Shown one piece after another: positions 29,033 through 38,768 of a stretch of 64,000 nucleotides of DNA (positions within the stretch are counted from its first letter, which is position 1; the number at the start of each line of letters is the position of its first letter). Source of the stretch: Polyangiaceae bacterium (GTDB lineage: Bacteria; Myxococcota_A; Polyangia; Polyangiales; Polyangiaceae). The notes beneath the pieces were generated by a model. The model saw only the letters and a program-made list of their open reading frames with translations, ran no database searches and was not told the DNA's origin. A program made the position numbers and the translations under genes. Location: assembly GCA_013361525.1 (NCBI GenBank), contig JABFXY010000027.1, forward strand, positions 81,933 through 145,932, in the 5' to 3' direction.

Positions 29033-29569
29033 TCATCCGGCGCGGCGGAACATCACGTCGGAGCGGAGCACGTACTTCGTCCCGCTGACGACCGGAGCGC
29101 CCTGGTGGCGAAGACGGTGCTCGAAGATCAGCGCCGTTCCGGTGTGCGGCACGACCGAACGCGCCGGAAGGTCGAACTCGGTCGCCCCTCCTTCGAAGTC
29201 CTCATTGAGGTAGACCATGAACGTGAGGGCGCTCTCCTCCATTTCGTCTCGGCGAAAACGTCCGTCGTAGTGCCAACGGAAACATTGGCCCGGGCGATAC
29301 CGATAGAAGCGGAAGCGCTCGTTGAGGCCGACCGGGAGCCCGACGCGCTCGGCCCGAATGAAGGGGGACAGACGCGACCATAGCGACGCAGCACGCGGCG
29401 CATCGTCGATCATGACGCGGGTATTGTTGCGAACGTCCGGCATCATTTCGAATCCGCGTGACGTCGTTATCGGTGCCGGCTCGAAGCTGCGTTGCTCCGC
29501 GAGCTCGACGAGGTGCGCGCATTCGGACTTCGAGAGGAAGTTGTCGATGGTGAAGAGCGTGGAGGTCAT
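29033..29569 (-). CDS. 2-oxoglutarate/Fe(II)-dependent dioxygenase, prolyl 4-hydroxylase type
   Basis: This 178-residue double-stranded beta-helix enzyme has the iron-binding facial triad in RWHYDGRF (H-x-D at about residues 98-101) and the distal His in FEHRLRHQG. The Arg/Lys for 2-oxoglutarate is expected about ten residues later (TKYVLRSD). The N-terminal part (FTIDNFLSKSECAHLVELAE) matches prolyl-4-hydroxylase alpha-type enzymes. It would hydroxylate an unknown protein or small-molecule substrate in the cytosol. Start 29569 has an AAAGGCGG ribosome site; an upstream in-frame ATG has no conserved sequence. Confidence 0.9.
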   Translation of the reverse strand: MTSTLFTIDNFLSKSECAHLVELAEQRSFEPAPITTSRGFEMMPDVRNNTRVMIDDAPRAASLWSRLSPFIRAERVGLPVGLNERFRFYRYRPGQCFRWHYDGRFRRDEMEESALTFMVYLNEDFEGGATEFDLPARSVVPHTGTALIFEHRLRHQGAPVVSGTKYVLRSDVMFRRAG

Positions 29570-29671
29570 GCCGCCTTTATTGCGTTCGATCGATCCTACA
29601 TCCCAGGGCACGACCGGGCAGAACCGGGCAGAACCCACACGAGAACCCGCTTAGGCACACGCGATTACACT

Positions 29672-29693
29672 GCAGATCTGCACCCGCAGATCT
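29672..29693. repeat. GCAGATCT direct repeat with 10-bp palindrome
   Basis: GCAGATCTGC at 29672-29681 is a perfect palindrome, and its GCAGATCT word recurs at 29686-29693, 14 bases on. It lies between the divergent dioxygenase and DUF4215 genes, where an operator would be expected. A small tandem repeat of ACCGGGCAGA lies just before it, at about 29610-29631. Confidence 0.4.
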
Positions 29694-29856
29694 CACGCCC
29701 GACGGAAGAATCGCAATGACCGTACAAAACCGACACACTTCGTTTGAGGTCCAACCATCTCGCGCGAATCAGCCGATTTAACGCGTTTCGGCAATCAACA
29801 TCGGACGACACAATCGCATTGCTTTCGAACGCTTCGCGATTAGAGTCCCGCGCAAC

Positions 29857-32622
29857 ATGCGCAGTACGTCGCTGTTCCTAGCTTCGATTGTTTCACTTCT
29901 CTTCTCCGCTTCGTGTGCCGACGAGAACACCGCCGGTGACGGCGGCGAAGGTGGCGCCAATACGAGCTCCGGCGGTGCCAATGCGGGCGGTACGAATGCA
30001 GCAGGCGCGCCGCAGGGCGGCTCGGCGAATGGTGGAGCCTCGGATGGAGGTGCGGCTTCCGGCGCAGGCGGCATGGGTGGGACGCCGACAACCGGCGGAG
30101 AAGGCGGCACCGGCCCCACGACGGAATGCGGAAATACCCGCCTCGAATCGGGCGAAGAGTGTGACGACGGCAACACGATGGACGGCGACGGTTGCTCCGC
30201 CGCCTGTCTATTCGAGCCGACCGGCCCCGACGATGTTTGCCCGGGTGAAGAGATCGCGCTGTCACCGGTCGTGGACGATCTGCAGACCGCGAGCATCGGC
30301 AGCTCCACGACGACCGCCCTCGGCCAATACGATTCGGCCTGCGGAGGTTCCGGCCACGAGACGGTCTACCTCGTCACGCCGGCCGTCAGCGGCCAGCTCA
30401 CGGCCACGCTGACGAGCGATTTCGACGCCGTCCTTCACGGGCGAAGCGATTGCGCGGCACAAGAGAGCGAGCTCGATTGCTCGGATCAATCTCTCGCCGA
30501 TGCATCGGAAACCATTTCGTTCGAGGTGTTCGCGGGCGTGCCCGCGTACTTGTTCGTCGACGGTTACGGCGGCGAAGAGGGAAACTTTTCGCTCGCGATC
30601 TCGGTTGCCACGGCGTTTTGCGGCAACGGCGTCGCCGAGCTCCCCGAGGCATGCGACGACGGCAACCTCACCGCCGGCGACGGCTGCGCGACCGATTGCA
30701 CCATTGAGCCGGGTGGTCTGCCGGACGCTTGTCCCGGCCAAACCTTCTTCGTCTCGGACCCCGACCCGACGGCCGTCCGCACCCTCGGTCTGCTCGGCGA
30801 TACATCGGTCTTGGGGACCGGCATTTCGGCGACCTCCTGCACCGCGAGCGGACCGCAGGCGGTCTACGCGATCGTCCCCGACGTCGACGGGGCGATGCAC
30901 GTCGACCTCCTCGCTTCGTACGACGGCGCGACGCTCCACGTTCGCAACGAATGCGATATCACCGCCGCACAGCTCGATTGCGTCGAGGCGGTCGATCCAT
31001 CCGAATCGATCGGCGTGACCGTGCCGGTGTTCGCGAACAACACCTACTTCGTTTTCGTGGACTCGTCGTCGAGCAGCAACAGCGGTCCGTTTGCTGCCAA
31101 CGTCACCGTCACACCCGCCGAGTGCGGCAACGACGAGGTCGACGGCGGTGAAGAATGCGACGACGGCAACGCGGTGGTCGGCGACGGATGTGCGCCGGAT
31201 TGCACGCTCGAGACGTCGGCGACGAGCAACGATGTTTGCCCCGGTGCGCCCCTCACCTTCGTCGGAAGCCCGCCCTCGGCGGTCGTCACCGCTTCGACGG
31301 CGGCGCTGGCGGCGAATTACCAGGGCTCGGGGTGCGCGACGACCACCACGGCCAAAGAAGCCGTGTATGCCGTTGCCCCTCCGATCGACGGACGCCTCGA
31401 CGTAACGGTGGATCCGAGCTTCGACGGCGCCGTGTACGTCCGCTCCGATTGCCTCACGACCGGCGCGACGGCGCAGCTCGGCTGCGTGGATGCGCTCGAT
31501 GGCAACGGCACCGAGACGCTCGGCGTCCCGGTCGTCGCCGGCTCTACCTATTACGTCTTCGTCGACAGCTCGACCTCTACCCAGTTCGGCGTGTTCGAGC
31601 TGCAATTGTCGGTTTCACCGGGTGCATGCAACAACGGTATTCTCGAAGGCGCGGAGCAGTGCGACGACGGCAATACCCTCGCCGGGGACGGCTGCGCCGC
31701 CGATTGCACGCTGGAGCCCGCCGGCGCGGAGGACACCTGCCCTGGTGAGGTCCTGCCGCTCCAGCCGAGCGGCACCGACTACATCGCGTCGGTCTATTCG
31801 GGGCTGTCGAACCTCGCGAGCAACTACACCGCGTCGGGCTGCACGAGCACCGGGCGAGACGCGGTTTATCAAATCGTCGCGCCGATCGACGGTGTTCTCA
31901 CGGCGACGTTGCCGACCGCCGGCTTCAATGCGTCGCTACACGCCCAGACCACCTGTGGCACGAACGGGACGCAGCTCGACTGCGCGAACGACAATAGCGG
32001 CAACGGAACGGAGACCATCCGGTTCGCCGTCCAACAGGGCGCGACCTATTACGTTATCGTCGACTCTGCCTCGACAACCAGCTTTGGTCCCTTCCAGCTG
32101 GATGTCAGCATCGTCCCACCGGGTTGCGGAGACGGGTTCGTGAACGCGAGCGGCGGAGAGGAATGCGACGATGCGAACTTCGATGCCGGCGACGGCTGCA
32201 GCCCGACCTGCACAATGGAGACGCTGACAGGAAACGATACTTGCCCCGGTTATGCCATCGTTCTTTCGGACCCCGACCCGACGGTCCCGCGCACGACCAC
32301 CATGACGAACGACACGTCCGCCCTCGTCTCGAATGTCTCCGGCACGTGCGGCGGGAGCGGGCCGGACGCGGTCTACATGATCACGAGCGACATCGACGGG
32401 ACATTGAGCGCGAAGCTCTTCCCCTCCCCGGGATTGAGCCCCGTTCTCCACTCGCGCAGCACGTGCAACAACGCGGGCACCCAGCTCGCCTGCGACGACG
32501 CGGCTTCGTCCGGCTACACGAACTCGTTCCCCATCAACGCGAACATTCCTTATTACATCTTCGTCGACGGCCTTTCCGGTCAATCCGGGGTCTCGACGCT
32601 CACGATCACGGTGACCCCATGA
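29857..32622 (+). CDS. DUF4215-repeat cell-surface lipoprotein
   Basis: This 921-residue exported protein has a lipobox-like SASCADE after the signal peptide, and Gly/Ala/Asn-rich low complexity to about residue 88. Five modules follow. Each begins with a Cys-rich DUF4215 motif, of the type CGNxxxExGEECDDGNxxxGDGCxxxC, at about residues 90, 254, 422, 590 and 755. Each then has a roughly 130-residue beta-rich domain starting DxCPG and ending YYVFVDS...FxLxVxV, like PPC-type domains. DUF4215 is typical of myxobacterial secreted proteins and may bind calcium through the DDGN-GDGC loops. It is coupled by ATGA to the VWA gene, suggesting a surface adhesion complex. Confidence 0.88.
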   Translation: MRSTSLFLASIVSLLFSASCADENTAGDGGEGGANTSSGGANAGGTNAAGAPQGGSANGGASDGGAASGAGGMGGTPTTGGEGGTGPTTECGNTRLESGEECDDGNTMDGDGCSAACLFEPTGPDDVCPGEEIALSPVVDDLQTASIGSSTTTALGQYDSACGGSGHETVYLVTPAVSGQLTATLTSDFDAVLHGRSDCAAQESELDCSDQSLADASETISFEVFAGVPAYLFVDGYGGEEGNFSLAISVATAFCGNGVAELPEACDDGNLTAGDGCATDCTIEPGGLPDACPGQTFFVSDPDPTAVRTLGLLGDTSVLGTGISATSCTASGPQAVYAIVPDVDGAMHVDLLASYDGATLHVRNECDITAAQLDCVEAVDPSESIGVTVPVFANNTYFVFVDSSSSSNSGPFAANVTVTPAECGNDEVDGGEECDDGNAVVGDGCAPDCTLETSATSNDVCPGAPLTFVGSPPSAVVTASTAALAANYQGSGCATTTTAKEAVYAVAPPIDGRLDVTVDPSFDGAVYVRSDCLTTGATAQLGCVDALDGNGTETLGVPVVAGSTYYVFVDSSTSTQFGVFELQLSVSPGACNNGILEGAEQCDDGNTLAGDGCAADCTLEPAGAEDTCPGEVLPLQPSGTDYIASVYSGLSNLASNYTASGCTSTGRDAVYQIVAPIDGVLTATLPTAGFNASLHAQTTCGTNGTQLDCANDNSGNGTETIRFAVQQGATYYVIVDSASTTSFGPFQLDVSIVPPGCGDGFVNASGGEECDDANFDAGDGCSPTCTMETLTGNDTCPGYAIVLSDPDPTVPRTTTMTNDTSALVSNVSGTCGGSGPDAVYMITSDIDGTLSAKLFPSPGLSPVLHSRSTCNNAGTQLACDDAASSGYTNSFPINANIPYYIFVDGLSGQSGVSTLTITVTP

Positions 32623-33776
32623 AATCCTCCTTTCGCGGCGGCACGCTGGTTGGCGCGCTCGCGCTGTCGGCCGGTCTCTTCCATTGCGGCGCGGGCACCG
32701 ACGACACCGGGGGTGGCGCGCAGGGCGGCACCCCTTCGACCGGAGGTAACGGCGGAAATGGCGGCGCTCCCTCGCAAGGAGGCGCGGGCGGGACCGGCGG
32801 TGAGAACTTCACCACCAGCAATGGCGGAAACGGCGGTGAGGGCGGAACGGGCGGCATCAACGAATGCGTGTCCAAGACGGTCGAGGGCGAAAAGGTGCCG
32901 CTCGATATGCTCATCATTCAGGACCGCTCGGGCTCGATGACGACCGGCACTCGTTGGGAAGCAGCGGTCGATGCCATCAAGGCGTTCGCCGACGACGAAG
33001 GCGCGGCAGGCATTTATGCGGGTCTCGTCTACTTCCCGCCCGTGCTGGGCAGCGAGTGCGCCCTTGCGTCGTATCAACAGCTCGCGGTCCCGATCGACAT
33101 CCTTCCGGACAATGCCGGAGAGATCAAAGCGTCACTCCTCAATACGACCCCCGGCGGGGGAACGCCCATGCGACCGGCGCTGGAGGGCGCGATCGCCGGG
33201 CTCACGGATTACCTCACACTCAATCCCAACCACGAGGGAGTCGTCGTCCTGGTGACGGACGGGGATCCGGGCGGGTGCACGAACAACACGGCGAGCGACG
33301 TCGAGCAGGTTGCCGCGGACGCACTGGCGGCGACGCCGCAAATCCGCACGTTCGTCGTCGGGATGGATGGGGCGAACTTCTCGAACCTCGACAACATCGC
33401 CGCCGCCGGCGGCACCAACGACGCATTCGACGTCGGGCAGGGGTCGGCGGACTTCCTCGCAGCGCTCGGTGACATTCGACAAGCGGCGCTCTCCTGCGAA
33501 TACGTCCTGCCGACGCCGGATCCGGAAGAAGGAACACTCGATTTCGCCACCGTCGGGGTGAACTTCATTCCAGGCCTCAATGAAGATCCGACCGCCATCC
33601 CGAAGGTCGACGGGGAGGGCTCGTGCGGCGAGCTCTCGGGTGGCTTCTACTACGATGACCCGGTCAACCCGACGCGCGTCATCCTGTGTCCGGCGTCGTG
33701 TGACCTGATTCAGACGGGCACCGACAACGCCAAGGTCGATATCGTCCTCGGCTGCATCCTTCCGCCGCCGGAATGA
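32619..33776 (+). CDS. VWA-domain lipoprotein
   Basis: This 385-residue protein has a signal peptide and lipobox (AGLFHCGAG) and a Gly-rich stalk of about 60 residues. A von Willebrand A domain carries a MIDAS site: DRSGS with Asp102, the Thr in PGGGTPM, and VLVTDGDPGGC. The C-terminal 90 residues hold a paired-Cys beta-domain (SCEYVLP, SCGEL, LCPASC, LGCILP) typical of myxobacterial VWA lipoproteins. A metal-dependent adhesion role on the cell surface is inferred from the domain. It starts within the stop of the DUF4215 gene. Confidence 0.9.
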   Translation: MKSSFRGGTLVGALALSAGLFHCGAGTDDTGGGAQGGTPSTGGNGGNGGAPSQGGAGGTGGENFTTSNGGNGGEGGTGGINECVSKTVEGEKVPLDMLIIQDRSGSMTTGTRWEAAVDAIKAFADDEGAAGIYAGLVYFPPVLGSECALASYQQLAVPIDILPDNAGEIKASLLNTTPGGGTPMRPALEGAIAGLTDYLTLNPNHEGVVVLVTDGDPGGCTNNTASDVEQVAADALAATPQIRTFVVGMDGANFSNLDNIAAAGGTNDAFDVGQGSADFLAALGDIRQAALSCEYVLPTPDPEEGTLDFATVGVNFIPGLNEDPTAIPKVDGEGSCGELSGGFYYDDPVNPTRVILCPASCDLIQTGTDNAKVDIVLGCILPPPE

Positions 33777-33853
33777 GACCTCGCCACTTCTCGACCATCT
33801 GCGTCGCGCGCAGCTTTTGACAGGCCGGTGCGCGCGGACGACGATGCGCACGG

Positions 33854-36220
33854 TTGACGGTCCGGTTCCATCACCAAGCCCTCGTCCGTGCGCGCGTCGA
33901 GCTCGGCCTCACGCAAGAGCAGGCCGCGCACGCGCTCGGCGTCGATGTGCGGACGTACCGCCGGTACGAGTCGGGCGAGGTGAACGACCCCGATGGCTTC
34001 GCGCTCAACCGCGCGAGCCGTCGCAAGATCCTCCGGAAGATGGCGCGAGAGCTCGGCCTCGCCGAGACGGACCTGGTCGTCGACACGTCGCTCGCCCCCA
34101 TGCGCGTCGGCGCGGCTGAAAAGCCCGACCCAGCTTCTCCGCGGCTCGACGAGATCGGGCACGTTTTGCCGCGCGCCGCTCATTTCGTCGGGCGTCGCGC
34201 GCTGTTGGACAAGCTCGCGCGCTGGGCGGGCGCGCCCGACGTGGATGACGTACGGGCGCCGCGGATCATCGCGGTGATCGGTATCGGAGGCGCAGGCAAG
34301 ACGTCGCTCGTCGAGCGGTTTCTCACGAGCAGACCGCCGGCGCTCGTCTGGACCTTTTACGAGGATCCGCGCGCCGACTCGTTCTTCGATGCCGTCGTTT
34401 CTGCATTCGATACGACGGAGCGTACGGGCCGCGGGGCCTTGCTCGATCGAGCGACGGCGACGCTCGCGTCCCCGAGCCCGAAGTTGCTCGTTCTCGACGG
34501 TCTCGAAGCGATGCAATCGAGCGGAAACGACGGACGCGCGCGCGGAGAGCTGGACGACTCGCGATTGCGCCTGCTCCTTCGAAGAATCGTGCGCGGGCTC
34601 GGCAAGTGTCGCGCCCTCATCACGTCGCGCTTTCCTCTGGAGGATCTCACTGCGTGGGAGGGCGATGGATTCGAGACGGTTCCATTGGATGCGCTCAGCC
34701 GCGCGGAGGCTGCCGACGCGTTTGCGCAATGGGGCGTCCGTGGCTCGGGACGGTCCCTGTCGCCGCTTCAGGATGCCGCCGATGGTCACGCATTGACGGT
34801 CGGGGTGATTGGCTCCTACGTCTCTCGGGTATTGGGTGGTGACTCCTCGCGGTTCGAGGCCTTCGACCTCGCGGACGCGGCACGAGACACGGCGCTCGCG
34901 CGCCGGCTCGACAAGATCCTCCGCGACTATTCCGATAATCTCGGCGCCGTCGATCGCGACGTTCTATGCCGTGTCTGCGCCTTTCCGAGGGGCGCGTCCC
35001 TCGACGATCTCGTGAACATGGCGTCGGGCAGCGACGTCGTCGCCGGCTCCTTGAGCGGTCAATCACGGTCTTCGCTCGAGATGGCCGTGCGTAGGCTCGA
35101 AGCCGCCGGCCTCTTGTTCTCGGACGCGCACGGTGATCGCGCCTCGGCGCATCCGTTCGTGCGCGCACATTTCCAGGCGATGCTCGGCGGCGCCCACAGC
35201 GCGCTCCACGAAGCAGAGCGGGTGCGCCTCGCGGCGAGGCTCGACGCGCGGCCCAACGAGCCGCCTTCGTCCGCAGCCGAGCTCGATGCGCTCGAGGCAC
35301 TGTTCGAGCACACGCTCTTCGCTGGGCACGTCGAGCAGGCATTCGAGCTCTACATGCAGCGTTTTTTCGGGTTCCGACATCTCGGGCTCGAGCTCGGCGA
35401 GCTCGCGAGGGGGCTACGCCTCGTGCGCGCCTTCGCGGAGCCGCCGCACGGCGCGGGAGCTGGAGATCCGCTGGGGCTCAGCGATCGATTGCCGCCTGGG
35501 ATCCGCGCGAGGCTCGCCTACGAATGGGGCCTCTACGCCTCTGCCGGCGGGGATCTGCCGACCGCCATTCGCTGTTACGAGCGTCAAAACGACATGGCCG
35601 ATCGATGGAACGACGGCGCCGCCAAGCTCACCGGTTTGCGGACGCTCGCCTATACGCATCGATTGCGAGACGAGCTCGACACCGCCGTCGCGCACGTCCA
35701 AGCGTCCATTCGAATGGCGCGAGAGCTCGATTATGTCGCGGGCCTCGCGCGGGGCCATGCGCTCTACGGCGCGTTGTTGACCGATACGGGTGCATTTGCT
35801 CGAGCGCGCGATCAGTTCGAAGAGGCGCGCGCGCTCGGCGATCATCCCGTCGCGCGGCGCGGGCTTTGGGAAGCGGAGCTCGCCGTCGGGATGGGCGAGC
35901 TCGATCGGGCGCAGACCGAAACGGCCGAAAATCTGCGCATCTGCGAAGATCTCCGCTGGACCGGCCACGCCGCGCAATGCAACCTCCTCCTCGGCCGGAT
36001 TGCCCTCTTGCGGGGCGGTAGCGCCGACGGCGCGGTACCCCACCTCGAGTCCGCAAAGGCGTGGTGCCGCCAATCCGGCGAGGTCGAGACGGTGCTGCAG
36101 GCCTTGGATTTGGAGGCGTCTATCGCTCGGCGACTGGGACGAAAGGACCACGCGCGTACGCTCGAAACCAAGCGCGACGAGCTCGCAGAGCCGGGTGGAT
36201 TCCGCCGTCCGCGCACCTGA
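33854..36220 (+). CDS. XRE-type HTH / STAND NTPase / TPR regulator
   Basis: This 788-residue signal-transduction protein has an N-terminal helix-turn-helix (VELGLTQEQAAHALGVDVRTYRRYESGEV, Cro/C1 type). FVGRRALLDKL then opens a STAND (NB-ARC/NACHT-like) ATPase with Walker A GIGGAGKTS at about residues 143-151, Walker B LLVLDGLEAM and ALITSRF as sensor. The last 300 residues form a helical TPR-like repeat region. Such proteins are ATP-switched transcription regulators or defence sensors. TTG 33854 is the only start in frame near the conserved domain, so translation may be weak. It is a single-gene unit; target and trigger are unknown. Confidence 0.85.
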   Translation: MTVRFHHQALVRARVELGLTQEQAAHALGVDVRTYRRYESGEVNDPDGFALNRASRRKILRKMARELGLAETDLVVDTSLAPMRVGAAEKPDPASPRLDEIGHVLPRAAHFVGRRALLDKLARWAGAPDVDDVRAPRIIAVIGIGGAGKTSLVERFLTSRPPALVWTFYEDPRADSFFDAVVSAFDTTERTGRGALLDRATATLASPSPKLLVLDGLEAMQSSGNDGRARGELDDSRLRLLLRRIVRGLGKCRALITSRFPLEDLTAWEGDGFETVPLDALSRAEAADAFAQWGVRGSGRSLSPLQDAADGHALTVGVIGSYVSRVLGGDSSRFEAFDLADAARDTALARRLDKILRDYSDNLGAVDRDVLCRVCAFPRGASLDDLVNMASGSDVVAGSLSGQSRSSLEMAVRRLEAAGLLFSDAHGDRASAHPFVRAHFQAMLGGAHSALHEAERVRLAARLDARPNEPPSSAAELDALEALFEHTLFAGHVEQAFELYMQRFFGFRHLGLELGELARGLRLVRAFAEPPHGAGAGDPLGLSDRLPPGIRARLAYEWGLYASAGGDLPTAIRCYERQNDMADRWNDGAAKLTGLRTLAYTHRLRDELDTAVAHVQASIRMARELDYVAGLARGHALYGALLTDTGAFARARDQFEEARALGDHPVARRGLWEAELAVGMGELDRAQTETAENLRICEDLRWTGHAAQCNLLLGRIALLRGGSADGAVPHLESAKAWCRQSGEVETVLQALDLEASIARRLGRKDHARTLETKRDELAEPGGFRRPRT

Positions 36221-36301
36221 GTCGCGCGACCCAGAGTGGGGTTGGCACGACCGGTCTCACGCCGTGCCTGCAGACCGGCTAGCGAGTATGCTGCGCGCCC
36301 C

Positions 36302-38752
36302 ATGTCGGAACCCGTTCTGCCGAAACAAGCGCGCGTCGTCATCGTCGGAGGCGGCATCATCGGATGCTCGGTCGCCTATCACCTCGCGCACATGGGGTGG
36401 AAAGACGTCGTCCTCCTCGAGCGCGACCGGCTGACCTCGGGGACGACGTGGCACGCGGCGGGGCTCATCGTCACGTTCGGCTCGACGTCCGAGACGTCGA
36501 CCGAGATGCGCAAATACACGCGTGACCTGTACTGCAAGCTCGAGGCCGAGACGGGGCTGTCGACGGGCTTCAAGCCGGTCGGCTTCATCGAGCTCGCGAG
36601 CGAGCCCGACCGCCTGGAGGAGTATCGGCGCGTCGCGGCGTTCAACCGCTATTGCGGTGTCGACGTGCACGAGATTTCCGCGGCGCAGGTAAAGGAGCTC
36701 TTCCCGCTCGCGAAGACGGACGACATCCTCGCGGGCTTCTACGTCGAGAAGGACGGCCAGGCGAACCCGGTCGACATCACCATGGCGCTCGCGAAGGGCG
36801 CGAAGCAGCAGGGCGCGACGATCATCGAGGGTGTGCCCGCCATCGGCATTTTGCAGGAGCGCGGGGTCGTCAAAGGCGTTCGCACCGCATACGGCGACAT
36901 CCAGGCCGAATACGTCGTGAACTGCGCCGGCATGTGGGCGCGGCAGCTCGGCGCCATGGCGGGCGTGAACATCCCGAACCAGGCCGCAGAGCACTATTAC
37001 CTCATCACGGACAAGGTCCCCGGCCTCGGCACCGTCCCGGTCATCGAAGATCCAGCGTCGCACGGGTACTACCGTGAAGAGGTAGGAGGCCTGATGATCG
37101 GCCTCTTCGAGCCGATTTGCGCGCCCTGGAAGGTGGGTGGCATCCCCGACGACTTCTCCTTCGGCGAGCTGTCGCCGGATTGGGATCGAATGGGGCCTTA
37201 CGTTGAAAAGGCGATGCAGCGCGTTCCTGTGTCGCTCGAGGTCGGTGTCCGCAAGTTCTTCTGCGGGCCGGAGAGCTTCACGCCGGATTTGCAGCCGATC
37301 GTGGGCGAGGCGCCGGAGCTCAAGAACTACTTCGTGGCGGCCGGCCTCAACTCGATCGGCATTTTGACGGGCGGCGGCCTGGGCCGGGTGCTGGCGCATT
37401 GGATCGTCAATGGGCGGCCCGACGTCGACGTCACCGGCTTCAACATCGATCGACTCCACACCTATCAGGCAAACCCCGAATACCGCCGAACGCGTACGGT
37501 CGAGTCGCTGGGGATGGTCTACCAATGCCATTATCCCTACCGGTCGATGCAGACGGCACGCGGCGCGAAGCGCTCGGCGCTCCACGATAGGCTCGCCGGG
37601 CACGGCGCCTATTTCAAAGACGTGAGCGGCTGGGAAGGCGCCGATTGGTACGCGCCTCCGGGTGTCGAGGCGAAGGTCGACCTGTCGTGGAAGCGGGAGC
37701 CGTGGTTCGCCTATTGGGAGGCGGAGCACCACGCGACGCGCGAAGGCGTGATCCTGATGGATATGTCCTTCATGGCGAAGTTTTTGGTTCAGGGGCGAGA
37801 CGCGGGGAAGATCCTCAATTACATCTCCGCGAACGAGGTCGACGGCCAAGCGGGCCAGATCACCTACACGCAATGGCTGAACGAGGGCGGCACGATCGAA
37901 GCCGATCTCACCGTCACGAAGCTCGACGACGAGCGCTATTGGGTCGTTGCGTCCGACACCGCTCACCGGCACGTCGCGACGTGGATGCGCCGCCACATCG
38001 GCGATGCACATGCGTTCGTCACCGACGTCACGTCCGGCTATGCGCAAATCAACGTTCAAGGCCCCGGCTCACGCGAGCTGCTCCAGAAGCTCACGACGGC
38101 CGACCTTTCGAATGAGGCGTTTCCCTTCCGGGCCGCGCGCGAGATCGATATCGGGTTTGCGCGCCTTCTCTGCGTGCGCATCACCTACCTCGGCGAGCTG
38201 GGCTACGAGCTGTACGTGCCGGCCGAGCAGGCGGTCCACGTCTACGACCGGATCGTCGAAGCCGGACAAAAGGTCGGGCTGCGCCACGCCGGCCTCAAAG
38301 CCCTGGCGAGCCTTCGAATGGAGAAAGGGTATCGCGATTACGGGCACGACATCGACAACACCGACTCCGTCCTCGAGGCGGGGCTCGGTTTCGCCGTCGA
38401 CCTCAAGAAGCCGGGCGGCTTCTTGGGCAAAGAAGCCGTCCTCGCGAAGAAGGCGGCGGGGCCCCTCAAGCGGCGCATCGTTCAGGTCCTCGTGAAGGAT
38501 CCGGAGGCGCTCCTTTTCCACGCCGAGGTCGTGCGCCGAAACGGTAAACCCATCGGTTACGTCCGCGCCGGCTCCTACGGTTTCACGCTGGGCGGCGCGG
38601 TCGGTTTGGTGATGGTCGAGGCGGGTGAGCCGATCGATGCGGCTTATTGCGACAAGGCAACCTGGGAGGTCGAGATCGCGGGCCGGGTATATCCCGCGAT
38701 TGCCTCGATCAAGCCGCTGTACGATCCCGAGATGAAGCGCGTGAAGAGCTGA
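36302..38752 (+). CDS. GcvT-family FAD-dependent oxidoreductase (dimethylglycine/sarcosine dehydrogenase-like)
   Basis: This 816-residue flavoenzyme has an N-terminal DAO-type FAD domain (VVIVGGGIIGCSVAYHLA, the dinucleotide fold, and GTTWHAAGL near the site where DMGDH-family proteins attach FAD covalently to His). A linker domain and a C-terminal aminomethyltransferase (GCV_T) domain at about residues 440-815 follow, the latter including SGYAQINVQGPGSRELL and GYELYVPAEQA. This layout is that of dimethylglycine or sarcosine dehydrogenases, which pass the methyl group to tetrahydrofolate; PDPR-like regulatory proteins share it. The substrate is inferred only. Start 36302 precedes the conserved N-terminus. 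It is convergent with the serpin gene. Confidence 0.88.
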   Translation: MSEPVLPKQARVVIVGGGIIGCSVAYHLAHMGWKDVVLLERDRLTSGTTWHAAGLIVTFGSTSETSTEMRKYTRDLYCKLEAETGLSTGFKPVGFIELASEPDRLEEYRRVAAFNRYCGVDVHEISAAQVKELFPLAKTDDILAGFYVEKDGQANPVDITMALAKGAKQQGATIIEGVPAIGILQERGVVKGVRTAYGDIQAEYVVNCAGMWARQLGAMAGVNIPNQAAEHYYLITDKVPGLGTVPVIEDPASHGYYREEVGGLMIGLFEPICAPWKVGGIPDDFSFGELSPDWDRMGPYVEKAMQRVPVSLEVGVRKFFCGPESFTPDLQPIVGEAPELKNYFVAAGLNSIGILTGGGLGRVLAHWIVNGRPDVDVTGFNIDRLHTYQANPEYRRTRTVESLGMVYQCHYPYRSMQTARGAKRSALHDRLAGHGAYFKDVSGWEGADWYAPPGVEAKVDLSWKREPWFAYWEAEHHATREGVILMDMSFMAKFLVQGRDAGKILNYISANEVDGQAGQITYTQWLNEGGTIEADLTVTKLDDERYWVVASDTAHRHVATWMRRHIGDAHAFVTDVTSGYAQINVQGPGSRELLQKLTTADLSNEAFPFRAAREIDIGFARLLCVRITYLGELGYELYVPAEQAVHVYDRIVEAGQKVGLRHAGLKALASLRMEKGYRDYGHDIDNTDSVLEAGLGFAVDLKKPGGFLGKEAVLAKKAAGPLKRRIVQVLVKDPEALLFHAEVVRRNGKPIGYVRAGSYGFTLGGAVGLVMVEAGEPIDAAYCDKATWEVEIAGRVYPAIASIKPLYDPEMKRVKS

Positions 38753-38768
38753 TTGTTCAGCGCGTAGC

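Noticed and set aside
36257..38059. 600-codon open frame antisense to the GcvT-family oxidoreductase
   Set aside because: Arg/Asp/Val-rich antisense shadow without motifs; the plus-strand enzyme is clear.
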